A DNA stretch of 64,000 nucleotides from Ficedula albicollis (taxonomy: Eukaryota > Chordata > Aves > Passeriformes > Muscicapidae): NCBI RefSeq assembly GCF_000247815.1, contig NC_021671.1, forward strand, positions 21,819,267-21,883,266. Reading direction: 5' to 3'. Of the stretch, positions 12,605 through 24,297 are shown one piece after another; position 1 is the first letter of the stretch; every line of letters starts with the position of its first letter. Under the pieces are notes generated by a model that had not been told where the DNA came from, made no database searches, and was given only the letters and a program-made list of their open reading frames with translations. The position numbers were made by a program, and so were the translations under genes.

Positions 12605-13150
12605 TTTGGGTACCTCCAGGCTGGAGGGGATCTCAGGAGGTCTCTGGTCCCAGTCCTGCCCAAAGAAGGGCCAGATCTGAGGTCAGACCAGGCTGCTCAT
12701 GGCTTGCAGCCTTCAGAGCTTGAAACCCTCCTCGGACAGGGATGGGACAGACCCTTGGGGTGGTCACCTGCTCCACTGCCTCATTCCTCGCCTTGGGAAA
12801 AGCTTCTCTTCTCCTTAAACCCAGTCCAAACCTGTTGCAATTTGCACTCTTGTGTCTCAGGCTGCCAGCCTGTGCTGCTGTGAGGGGCCTGGCTCCATCT
12901 CAAGGATTTCTGTGTGTGCTGGGGGCTGCCAGGTGCTTCAGAGCCATCACTTCTCCCCCACTCCCTGCTCACAGCACGAGTGCTCCAGCCCCACCACCCT
13001 GTGTCCTCCCAGGCACCCTCCAGCTCCTGCACATCCCTCTGTCAGCTGACAGAACCAGATGCAGTATCTGGATGTGATCTGACAGGAAGCACACACACAG
13101 GGACAATCCCTTCCCTTGATCAGCGGCTGTGCTCCCACTCACACTGCCCA
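12605..13150 (-). mobile_element. CR1 LINE fragment, old, minus strand
   Basis: The plus strand reads like the complement of a CR1 3' region. In order I see CCAGGCTGGAGGGGATCTCA, a GGTCAGACCAGGCTGCTCA block, a GTTGC...TCCACTGCCT block, GGCCTGGCTCCATCT, and then a degenerate ACCAGATGCAGTATCTGGATGTG block. All are in CR1 order. CR1 is the main avian non-LTR retrotransposon. This copy is a 5'-truncated remnant without usable reverse-transcriptase frame. The open frames of both strands at 12742-13234 fall inside it and are by-products of its GC-rich sequence. The exact ends are approximate. Confidence 0.8.
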
Positions 13151-13310
13151 GATTATTTCTGTCTTCTAGTTCGCACCAAAAAAAATTACACCAGGGTTAT
13201 AAAGAGGCAAAACCTCCATATGGCTTTAAAATGAACATCAGTATCAGTACGAATTCAAGGGAAGCAATTTTTCCAAACTGGAACAATCATACTCACTGTT
13301 CTCTTTACTA

Positions 13311-13345
13311 ATTTTATTTGGAAAAAAGAAATTTTATTTGGAAAA
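13311..13345. repeat. Short direct repeat, period 20
   Basis: ATTTTATTTGGAAAA at 13311-13325 is repeated exactly at 13331-13345, with AAGAA between them. Confidence 0.75.
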
Positions 13346-15860
13346 GACAAGCAGGAAGGCAGATAGGGTAACGCTCCATACTGTCATGCCTATTACATCT
13401 TCTAAGGATTCTGTAACCAAGTGCGTATTTTAGTCATCCAGCTCCTGGAACATAATTCTCAAAGACTAGTTAGCTATGAAATTCCCTCTACAAGGAATAG
13501 GGAGAGTTATGTGCCTGTTTCAAAGATTTATGTGTTTTCCTGTAGACGTGGATTAGACACTTGTCTGAGACTGGGATTCATTGCTTCAAATTTCCGCTCC
13601 AAATCCAGGCTCCGATTTGTATTTTTGGCTGTGGAGAACTGACTCAGAACTTTTATTTGAAAAGAAAAAAAAAGGAGAAAGGTGGCAGTGGAAGTGGTAT
13701 AACAGATTTAAGAGACTGAAGATTAAAGTATTCACTTCAGAATTAGCAGTTTCAAGCTTGCATTTTGCAGCTCCCAGGAGAGCATACTTTACACCTGGTT
13801 ACAGGTTGCTGAAACAAAACCACTATGGAGCTAAGAAATGAGAGACTTGCAAGGACCAGGAAAAGCAACAAGGATTTGTAACTAGTCTTAATTAATAAAT
13901 CACTTGTTTATTGCAAGTATCTGGCTGCTGAATCATGAATCATATATATTTCAATGTTTTTCAGTATCAATAAAAAATTGATTTCAATGAGCATTTGTCC
14001 AAAGATAAATTTTCTTTTATTTTTCCTACTCTTCAGCACTCTTTTTTACATATGTTTTATATTTTCTTATTAAGAGAAGATAAAACTGGTCTCCTTATTT
14101 CTACAGAAACTCAAAGGTCTTTGTAGTATTATACAAGGAGCAGATATCAATACCTATATTTAAGCATGACTTATTATAAGCTTATATTATCATTTATGAT
14201 TTGACTCCATTTTAACCATTTGGACTGTAAAGCTTCACAGTGAGTCTTTGCCTCAGGCAATTTTTTTTTTTTTATGGAAGGCATAAGCAAAAATAGTTCA
14301 GTCGTTTCAAAGTGAAGGTGGGGAAAATCCAATTTTGCCAATATTTACACAGTTTCAGTGTTTCAATGAGAATTTCCAATGCCTCTGTATTTCAGAGCAG
14401 GGATTTGAAGTCTGGCAGAGAGGATGCTCTTATGGCAGAGCCTTTGTTGTCACACTGCAAATCCGTATAAATTAGACTAAAATAAAGCCTTCTGAAAATA
14501 CTACTTGTGTACACGTCCCACAGGTTTGTTAGAGGCTGTAATTCAATTATCAAAATATTTTCCTTGTATTAACTCTGCTTCCTACTCAGGAAGGCAGTGC
14601 TGTCTCTGACAAAGGCTCCTGTCTCTGACAGGAGATCAGAGTCCTTTCCACAGGGGAAAGCAGCCACAGGCTGATGCACGGGAAAGGCTGAGGGACAGAA
14701 CTGGGAAGGGCAAAGGGCATCATGGCTACAGGCTTATGGACTGCTGAGGTGGTAGCCTCAGGTGTCTCATCTCACCAGAGAGCAGAGAATATTTTCTTCC
14801 CAACAAGTATTTCAGAGGAAAAAGTATTATAATCAAATTATAATTTTTAAATTTCTCTGCTGTTCTTCATACTAATTTTTTACCAGTCACTTGTTCTTGC
14901 AGATCTAGACTTTAATGCCCTGGAGCTCTATTTATTTACATCTTTTATTATTTTTATGAGCCAAGGATTTTTCTCCTAAGCACTTGATTATAGGACTTAG
15001 CTAGTTTAGTGAACTATTAAAAAATTGAAAAGTATCATTTAAAAAACATAAAGATTTTTTTTCCCTCTACCATTTGTTTCTTTCTCAGTTAAGCACAGAT
15101 GTTAATAGCATAGCTGTTTGCTTATAAGGACCTGTATTTTACTTGGATCAAATTTAATTTGAAAATTGCTGAAATTTTTAAGTCTTAATAAACTGTTAAT
15201 ATTTAATCAACTCCTCTGATTATAAGAAATGCACACAAACACTGTTCAATGCATACTTTTTCTCAGGGACTGCATCCAAAGATAGAAAAGATAAAAAGTT
15301 GTTCTTGCCAATGCCCCTTTTAACATGGCTCTGCTGTCAGTGAGCAGTATTTTGGTACTATAAATTAGAAAAAGGCCATCAAACAAAACTCACCAGCAAT
15401 GAGCCACCACTAAAGTCTTTACTGACTACCAACATGTACAGTGCTGACATGGAGCTCTTGAGAAAAGGGATATTCTAAACCCAATGCTAGCAAGAAAAAC
15501 CGTAAGACTCACAATGATGCAAGAATTTATTTCTTTCTCTTCTTTTTTGATAAATGCCTCAAGATGTTTATGAATGTTTAGGTCCAAAAGACAGGTTTGC
15601 CACACCAAATACAATGATGAAGATGATCCTCTTTCCAATTAAAAACCTTGTGAAAGAAATCTTAAAAACAGAAAAGGTTTTACCTTTTCTACATTTCATA
15701 CTAATACTTCACTATTACCTGACTGGGTAATAGCTTTTTGTTCTCTTTAGGAAAAGGAAAATAAGACTGGAAAAAAGAAAATACTACCGCAGATATTTCC
15801 TTATGAAATTTTCCTTTTTAGCTGCTGACACTTTAAGCCCTACCCTATGCACAAGTCTTC

Positions 15861-15962
15861 CATGATTATTAAAACTGCAAAATACTCTCTAAGACATGTA
15901 GTCACTAAAATGCAATGGAGACCTGTTAAACAAATAACTTTAAATGGTTTTACTTTATGTGA
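15861..15962 (+). repeat. Copy 1 of an old direct repeat (partner at 16977-17084)
   Basis: This stretch aligns with 16977-17084, about 1.1 kb away, through shared blocks: GATTATTAAA, AAGACATGTAGTCACTAA, ATGCAATGGA, TTTAAA and TTTTACTTTATGTGA. I estimate roughly three-quarters identity with several small indels. The similarity may extend weakly about 40 bases on each side. It could be two copies of an ancient unnamed transposon or an old segmental duplication. I do not recognise the family. Confidence 0.7.
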
Positions 15963-16976
15963 TCTCACTAGTATTAGGATTATAGCAGGTCTTTTTTTAA
16001 TGTCTCAGCTTTCTAATTTTATGACCTGAAATGGACACTCCAATACAGCATTTATCGTACACATGGATCAAGCAATTAGGACTTTTTTGGGGGAGGGCAG
16101 GAATTCAGGCACATTTCACTGGCAAAGAAAACTGCTTACAATTAGTAATAAACTTTGCATTCTTTTTGGAAGGAATACAATATAAAATGCAGCAAAACAA
16201 AACAATTTGAGGTTTTTGTATAAAATCAATAATGATAATGATAGTCTAAGAAAAGCATAGTTTTATGCACATGCAAATGCCAATTTTCATATTAAGAGAT
16301 TAATCTCCCACCTCATATGACACAATGTGAACATAAATATAAAGCATGTTTCACAAATTCATATCTCTAGCCTCTCTGATGATTTCAGCTGTTAGTAACA
16401 AAAAAATAACTTCTACTGCTCCTCAAAAAGGAAAACTAACAACAGCCTTTCTAGTTCCACCTCAAATTAGGCCACCTGCCTAATAATGCCAGTGTGTAAG
16501 AACTCTTAATGCTTCTGATGAATTAAAAAAAGATCAGAAACATGCACCCTTGTGTCAGCTGCTCACCTGCCCCCCCAGTCCTGCTTTAACTGAACTTTCA
16601 TCTCCTCCTGGTTCTGTCTTGGTTACAGCAGCAGCAACCAGCAGAGCTGCATCCATCCTCTCTGCTGAATTTCTACAAAGCTTTTCTTAATTTATGCAGA
16701 GGGTGGCTGACATGCTCATGGTCAAAGATGGTTCAAGTACTCAACCATCTTCTGATGACCAACCTCCTGACTGAGTTGCATATTTTTTACTATAAAGTAG
16801 AAACAGAGGAAAGAAAAGCTGCGGATAAGCAGTCAAATATATTTCTACGAGTGTGGAGGTAGAAGCAAATAACAAACAAATCACTGACTCAAAATGAGTT
16901 ATAATGAAGCCAATAGCACCATAAATGCATGCAAAGTGTTGCTGTTACTTCATCACAAAGTATGGTCCAGTTCTTT

Positions 16977-17084
16977 ATATTATTAAATTTGCAAACAATT
17001 CTGTAAGACATATAAAGTCACTAAGAATGCAATGGATATCTTTTAATATCAAGTGAGATCTTTAAAATTATTTTACTTCACGTG
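16977..17084 (+). repeat. Copy 2 of an old direct repeat (partner at 15861-15962)
   Basis: This copy shares TATTATTAAA, AAGACATATAAAGTCACTAA, ATGCAATGGA, CTTTAAAAT and TTTTACTTCACGTGA with the partner copy, in the same order and orientation. Divergence is far greater than in the recent tandem duplications of this window, so this is an independent and older event. Confidence 0.7.
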
Positions 17085-18510
17085 AGCAAACCAGTGAGAG
17101 AATAATATCATGTCCCAACTCTTATAATCACTTCTCTAAGCAAATACTGTTGCAGCAGGCGTATTTTTAAACTAGGGCAATTAGCTTATATAAAGTGAAA
17201 TTACAACTTTCACTTAATTTTTTACAAGGATCCTTTTCACTTACAAAGACACTTTAATTTTTGTTCTTACATGAAGAAATTTAAAAGCCAGTTGCTAAAA
17301 TGCCTATGAAGTGAAGCTGGAAGGGTAAGTCATTTACACTACATGCTTTCATTCACTAATCCATGGGACACAGAACACACAAATTACCATAGACACACAA
17401 CACATCATCAAGTATCTTACGATGGGAATATTAAAATTAAAGCTGCAAAGGCCACCAACCACTACAGCCTCTTCAGCCACCTCCATTTTTCTCCTGCAGA
17501 GGTAAAATCCATTCCCTGAACTTCTCCCTGGAACCAACCAGCTGAGCCTGAGCAGAGACATGGTGAACTTGCACAGGGGGCAAGGTCTGAGCCAAGCTTG
17601 AACTGCAGGACTTAAATTCAGGAGTCTGGTGGCAAATTACATGGTGAAAGAGCTGATGGGCAGGACTGAGCACATGGATGTGCATCCTCGGGACATGGAA
17701 GAAAAGCTTCAATGACAAGGCAAGGGCACAGGCACAGTGAAGAAGGAAGAGGCTGCCAGGTGTGGAATGTGGTCCAGTGAAAGCTGTGGTGGATGAGAAT
17801 GCCAGCTGAAGAAAGGCTCCATTCCAAGAGCAAAGAAATGCTTTCCTATTTAATTCCTGCTGTTTAATTGCACCCTCTAATGGTATTTAGGAAACATTTA
17901 CTTTGATTACAGGTGAGGCTATAAAACAGGAAAGTTGCACAATTGCTCCTGCTTCAACTCAGTATTCCAAAGATTTCACAACTCCTGGAACACCCACACA
18001 ACATTCCCTCACTTGAAACCACTCAAGAAACCTGGGAAAAAACCCAGCTCCAATTTCTCCTTCCCCACAAGATCACACAAGAATGAAGACTTGTATTCAG
18101 CAAGTGGAATAAATGTGTTACATTTTCTTTCTCCAGGGGAACGGGTACCTGTAACTATACCTCTTACACAAAATGGCCTTTTTGTCACTCAAGAAATCAT
18201 CCATTTTCTTCAGGCATAAGCAGAATACTCACTCATGTCACTTTCAGAAGTAAGGGATTGCACAGAGAAAAATGAAAAATTACAGTGTAAGTATTCCCAA
18301 TACAAGATCTGAAATATAACTAATATTAAATGTGAAAACACTATTCTGAAGATTTTGCCTTCAGATAGAAGATCAAACTATCCTTCTATGAAGAAAGAAC
18401 AGATTCTTCTACACTAAATCCTCTCATACCTCTGGAAAAATAGACAAAACCCAAGTTTTTAATGGTACCGAGCATATCCTGTATGTTCTTTCACATTCAA
18501 AAGAAGTTTT

Positions 18511-18567
18511 TTTCATTCCTTTTATACAATTATACAAGTTTCATTCCTTTTTATACAATTTATAATA
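18511..18567. repeat. Tandem duplication, period 28 bp
   Basis: TTTCATTCCTTTTATACAAT is repeated 28 bases later with one extra T. Confidence 0.85.
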
Positions 18568-21500
18568 ATGACAAAAACCAAACAGGAGACCAAAGAGCTG
18601 TGAGTTCATCTCAACTCTTGTGTTGATTCAAAAATCAAACTCCCTCTGAAGTCTACAGCTGTTCCTATTTCCCACAGATCAGATTAATTTTGGCTGAGTC
18701 TGGTGTAAGTTAACAAAGGAAATTTGCTAGTGCAGGCACTGGGGACACAATGGCATGGCCCTTTCAAATCTCCAATCTTGATCCAAGTTTAGCCAAAAGT
18801 GTGAAAGAAAACACAAATGTACTTAGTTTTTACTCAATTAATGGGGCGCAGCAGAATTCCCTGTCTGTACACACCATTCTACGGGTAGGTAATATAAATA
18901 AGTGACAGAACGAGCCATTAGAGCACTCACAATCTATTTAACAGAATTGCATCCAGGTCCTTCAGACTAATACACTGTCTTCAACATAAAATGACACTTT
19001 GGAGGTCAGAAATGTATGGCAATAATTAGATGCTCAATGTTAAACCAGACCAGGGAGGTGGTTTACAGCTATTCTCTTAATAGCATCTCCTAGACTTCCT
19101 AACAGCATTTAAAATAGTGCCTGGACTGCCTGATGTGGCTGGAGAACACAGCTTTATCTAGCTTATCCATTAACAACAAAAACCAGAAGACAGACCTGTC
19201 ACAAGTTACAGTGTTCAGGTTAAGGGCTTCTACAGAAGTCATTTAGGTATGATAACCTCATTAAAACTGTGCTCAGAAGCCACTGTTGTGACAACTGTGA
19301 CACATTAAATGCTCATCAGAAAAACAGGCATCGTTAATATCTCTATTTCTTCTGCTTCATAGAAAGGCTGAAATTGAGTTTCACTGTTCATAGATGCGTC
19401 TCTTGGTTTAGAATTGTCCTTCCTAGACTGAGCTTAAAAAAAATAAATCTGGTCAATGTTACCCAGGTTTAAGTTGCATGCCTTGCATTCCTGTAGGTCA
19501 ATTAAAAAATTTCAGTCCTGCTTTATAAACCATCTTCTCACAAGATCATTATATAAACCATTTGGAGATAGCTGGACAAGGCTGACCAACATGTGGCCAC
19601 CTTTTTTTTAATGATAAATTTATACAACCTCATCTGAAAACTTTAAAAAAGCCCCTTTAAAAGTGTAAAAACTTGAAAAAATTAGATACTAGTTAAACTC
19701 TATTATTGCTCTCAGTCTCACATACACCAGATCTGGAATCTTAAAATATTAAGAATAATCTTAACATTTCCCACTGCCTGCACTGAGCCACTTCAGTTCA
19801 CACGGACCCCTTCAGGGTATTCAGAAACCGTGTGGTTGAAAGTCTCCTTGTGTATTTCACTCCATGAGATACCAGGCCATTCCCAAGGATGAAAATAAGC
19901 CTGGTTATTTCCCAACAAGTTTGACATTGTTTTGCCGTTTCCTGAATGAGCATATCAGTCCTTGGCCACCACACAAATCATCCAGCCAGGACAGGCTATT
20001 TTTATAGTTCCCAGATGGTCTTTATGTACTTTCATGCATGACATGAGCTTGCAGGATACAACCACTCTGTCGACCTTGGTGCATGTGAAACTGTTTCTCC
20101 AAGTATAGAAAGGTAGGAGCTGTGCCCTACACATGGGTACATCTATTCATAGTTATGTCATGCACTTCAGCTAGCACTGCATCGTTTCATTTTCACAATG
20201 TACCTTGAAATTTGTCATTGGCTGGAGTTCAATTTGTGTCATAAAAAACACTTAGTTTCAGTTCAGTCTAGTTATCTGCTGCTTCCATAGAGAAATGTGA
20301 CAAGGGATTTGCATTCAGGAGTTGAATAATACTTTTGACCCCAATTCTATTTTGACAGCAAACACTCAGCCATTATCACCCATTTCTGAAATTATATTGG
20401 AGATACTATTGACAGTCAGCATCTGAATAAACTCTTCCAAAAAATTCCCTTGAGGCTGCCTTCACCTAGTCTTGGAAGCAGTAAGAAAAAAGTCCACAGT
20501 CAAATATTTGACCTCAGCATTATAAAACCTACCAGACTGAAATATAACAAATACCTCTAGGAAAGCCAAAAGAAACTATGAATTACATTACTTTTTGAGG
20601 ATAACCAGTTATTCATATATATTGTTGCTTAGCAAAATGGGTAACTTACCACCTGTACAGCAATTCATATAAGTGAACATACACGGTTTTAGTAGATAGA
20701 ATAAAAACAAGTTTGACCCTGCCAAAATGCTGGTAGCCTCTGAAGGCTCCTTCCACAGTCAAGTACAGCAAAGCACACCTGTAGTTTGGGAGACCACAGA
20801 GAAGGTGAAGCCCATGGTACAGAAGTAAATAGTTTATCTACCCAAGAATATCAGATTGGGAAAGAACCTGAGGTGCCCTTGGTGCTTCAACTGCCCTGCT
20901 TGGCTCATTACTGTGTAGCTCCAGGCCGTAACTGAAACCAAGCTCACATCAGCAAGGGGCACTGACACATGACAGAAAATGCCTGAGGACTTGGACTTGT
21001 AACTAAGGCAGCAAATAACAACTTCTGTACAACAGCTATTCCAAGAACTTGCTAGACTGGTTTTCATATTCTCCTCCTGTTCTGGACATTACAACAACTT
21101 ACAACAACTTAAAGAGAGGTTGTTATTGATGAATGGCATGCTGATTTCAAATACTTTTATATATGGAAGATGAGAAACATTTTATGGAGCTGCAAATATA
21201 ACAAAAATGTGATAGTATGCATAAAGCCATGGGACACACAAAAAAGATGCAACATGCCTTTTTTTCTGTCACTTCGAACAACTTTAGTATAGTGCTGTAG
21301 CAAAATTCACGAAAGAACATTGTTTTCTGTTTCTATTAGGGACTCATGGGAAAACTGTTCTTCAAGTTCAAATTACATCTTCCAGTATTAAACTCCTTGG
21401 TCTATACTTCAACAGAGAATTGACATTTTCCTTCACTGTGTTTAAAACTTTCCACGGTTTTAAAAGAGTATCTGGTACTTGTTACAGTCACACATTAATC

Positions 21501-22654
21501 TTTCTGACTTCACAACCAAGGAAAATAAATGCCCCATAACATACAAAAAGAGAAAATGACACTCTTGGATAGCTGAACTGTGCCTGTAAACTATTACTGG
21601 AACCACAGACACATTTTTGTTTGGTTGGCTTAGCTACAGAGACCAGGACTGAAGGCAGAATGAAGTCCCCAGGTATGTGCTTGCTCTGGCTTGCAGCCTG
21701 CTAGGAGATGTGGGTCACACTGCAGAACTTTGCTCTTCTCCTGAGCTCTGACTGCTTTGGGCAGGGATGGACATCGGTGGGTGGAAGCAGGCTGTTCCAG
21801 GAGCAGGAGCTGTGACAAGCCTTCAGTCTGTTCTGGCTGGGGATTGGCATCCCCAGGGGCCCCTGGTGCCACTCCTCAGCTGCTAAGCCTGAGCACTACA
21901 TAAGGTGCTACCTTACAGTAAACAGCACCAATGGACAGCACCAAATGGATAAAAATCAGGATGTCTGATGCTGAAGTCTGGTTCAATTGCAGATTTGTTT
22001 TGTAACCTTGATTTACATCTGGAAAGGTGTGTTTTATCACCGTCAGCCAGCCCTAGGTAAGCTGGCTCTGCTGGGTGAAAGGTGACAGGCAGGTATCATC
22101 TGGCAGCCCTGAGCACTCCTGCCATGGCTCTGTCCACTACAGCAATGCTCCTGCCACTGAAAATGTCTCTGCTCAAGTGTGAATATGGTGCACAGGCAGC
22201 AAGGCAGGTTTAAGTTGTATCTAATAATTAAAGAAAAAGACTGAATTATATGTTAAGGGAGCTATACGCACAAAATTATTTTTCTGTATTTAAGAGAAAC
22301 CTTTTTTTAGAAAAAAACAAGAGGTTTTACAATCATTCTGAAGCTATCACCTTAAATAATGTAGTTTGACCACACAAGTGAGTCGGGCAGTAAATGAAAT
22401 TCACAGTTAATCCAGAGAGCAATTACTTGTTAAAGTCTATTTATATGAGCTTAAAAATGTGTTGAAAAGAAACATACTTGTTTTCATGTCCTACACAATT
22501 CATTTTGCCTTAAAAGCTTCGAATATAACAAGATTTTGTAACAAGCCACCAGCACCCGTAGAGAAAACCAGTCTTATCCAGAGATATCCTTTGCTTACAC
22601 TATCTAAGCCATTTTTGTGCTAAGAAAAACACCTGCAGTACTGGAAATTGTAAG

Positions 22655-22792
22655 TAAGACTGTTCTTTGAGCACTGAGACGATGAGAAAATATTTCAAAC
22701 TTGTTTCATATTGTCTTAATGAATAAGACTGTCCTTTGAGCACTGAGACGATGAGAAAGTATTTCAAACTTGTTTCATATTGTCTTAATGAA
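22655..22792. repeat. Tandem duplication, period 69 bp
   Basis: Two abutting 69-bp copies (22655-22723 and 22724-22792) differ at two positions, both transitions (T/C and A/G). There is no spacer. Recent duplication or two alleles in tandem. Confidence 0.96.
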
Positions 22793-24240
22793 ATGTGTTT
22801 TGTAATTCAAAATAATAATTAAAACTACACCGTTCAGGCTGAAGAGTGATTCCCAAAGATTACATTTGATTCTCAATTCCAACTCTGCCACCTTGGGAAA
22901 CACAACTTAATCTTTTTACTTAGATCCCACTGTAAACTGCTTTATAATAGTTCACTTAGGATTCATTCATCTCACCAGTGTTTCATGGTAATTAGCTGGA
23001 CAAAACACACAGACAAAAATGAAGCAAAATCCCAAAATGATAAAGTAAACCTTATCAAACGACATATATCTTCACTTTAAAAATTCTCTTCAAGACACTT
23101 CATCTTCAAAATTAAAAAAAAAAACAGCCATGACTTTGAATGCAAGGTTGATTGAATTTTGTCACACTCCCAACCTGTTTAATACCAACAGTATTTCTAA
23201 TTCAAATTATTAATTGGCAGATAGCCAGAAGCAGGGGAGGGGAAATTTAATTTGTGCATGTGCTTAGACAACCAAAATTTCTCTTTGCAATTGCTTATCT
23301 CCATATTCCCTCTGTTCATCTTCCAGAAAAGCAACAAAATAAGAGCAGAAGCACTGCCTTAGCAGATGAGAATAAAGTGCCAAAAGTATAACCCATTTTC
23401 CAACAACTGCTTTTGCCTTCTTGCTTTTTTTGCTCTCCTTGTTTTCATTGCTGGTATTAGTGGTTATTTTTGAACTGAAGCACACAACATGGCAAGTCTC
23501 TCTGACAGGCGATGTAGAGCCAAAGCCTCTTTCCCAAAGAACTTTCATTAAAGCTCTTGAATAAACCCACTGGAGCTATTAAAGTAAAGGATGAGACTTT
23601 ATGGCTCTCAGGTGAAGCAGGGGCATGACAGTGATGCCGAGGTACTCAGAGAACCTCACTGCTTTCAGCTCGAAGGAAGGCACAGCTCACAGGGACGAAG
23701 AGGAGGAATGCAGGGGGCTACACGTAAGTGCACAAAATAATGGGTTTATCCACCTTCTAAGCTCCCTCTTTCTTATGTCACATCCCACAATTATTTTTGC
23801 CTTTTCTCATTTCTTTGTCATGGCTTTTAAAACGTCATTATTTCTCCTTAGTTTTTGGGGTATTCATAATGAACATTATTTTTACACTGGGGTGGCTGAA
23901 AATTTGCAATTTTCTATTTCTAAGACACAGCTGACTAAACTTGGCAACATTTACAGTATCTGCTAAAATCAATACTCGACTTCCTCTATCCCAAGTAGCA
24001 TTAATTAGATAACTGACAGTAATATAAAAGAAAAAAGAGAAGAAAAAGGAAAAAATATGATGATCACTGTCATCTGCTACTTTTGACAGCAGTCACTTTT
24101 TACTGCTACCATTGAAAGAGTGAATGGTTAAATCTGGAAATATTCGTAGCATAAAAAAATACACAAAAATTCATACTCAATTTTTACAGGTAATGCAGGC
24201 AATAGAAAATCTGGAGCTAAAAGCAGTATGTGAAATAAAA

Positions 24241-24297
24241 TAATCATTTAGGTTGGAAAAGACCTTTAGGATCATGAAGTGCAAGTGTACAATAATG
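24241..24297 (-). mobile_element. CR1 LINE 3'-end fragment, short
   Basis: TAATCATTTAGGTTGGAAAA followed by GACCTTTAGGATCATGAAGT is the complement of a typical CR1 3' end. Only about 55 bases are recognisable. It marks a heavily 5'-truncated or eroded insertion. Confidence 0.75.

Larger units (their letters stand above)
13151..24240. other. Non-coding DNA, probably TBL1X 5' intron
   Basis: AT-rich unique sequence containing the separately listed repeats. GC-richer patches lie at 14590-14770, 17460-17820, 21630-21900 and 22030-22170. None shows splice-bounded coding sequence or a repeat family I can name, though they could be badly eroded CR1. A T run sits at 14262-14273. No RNA gene was seen. 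Confidence 0.5.

Noticed and set aside
12742..13234. Cluster of open frames on both strands
   Set aside because: They lie inside the CR1 remnant at 12605-13150, and their GC-rich composition explains the lack of stops.
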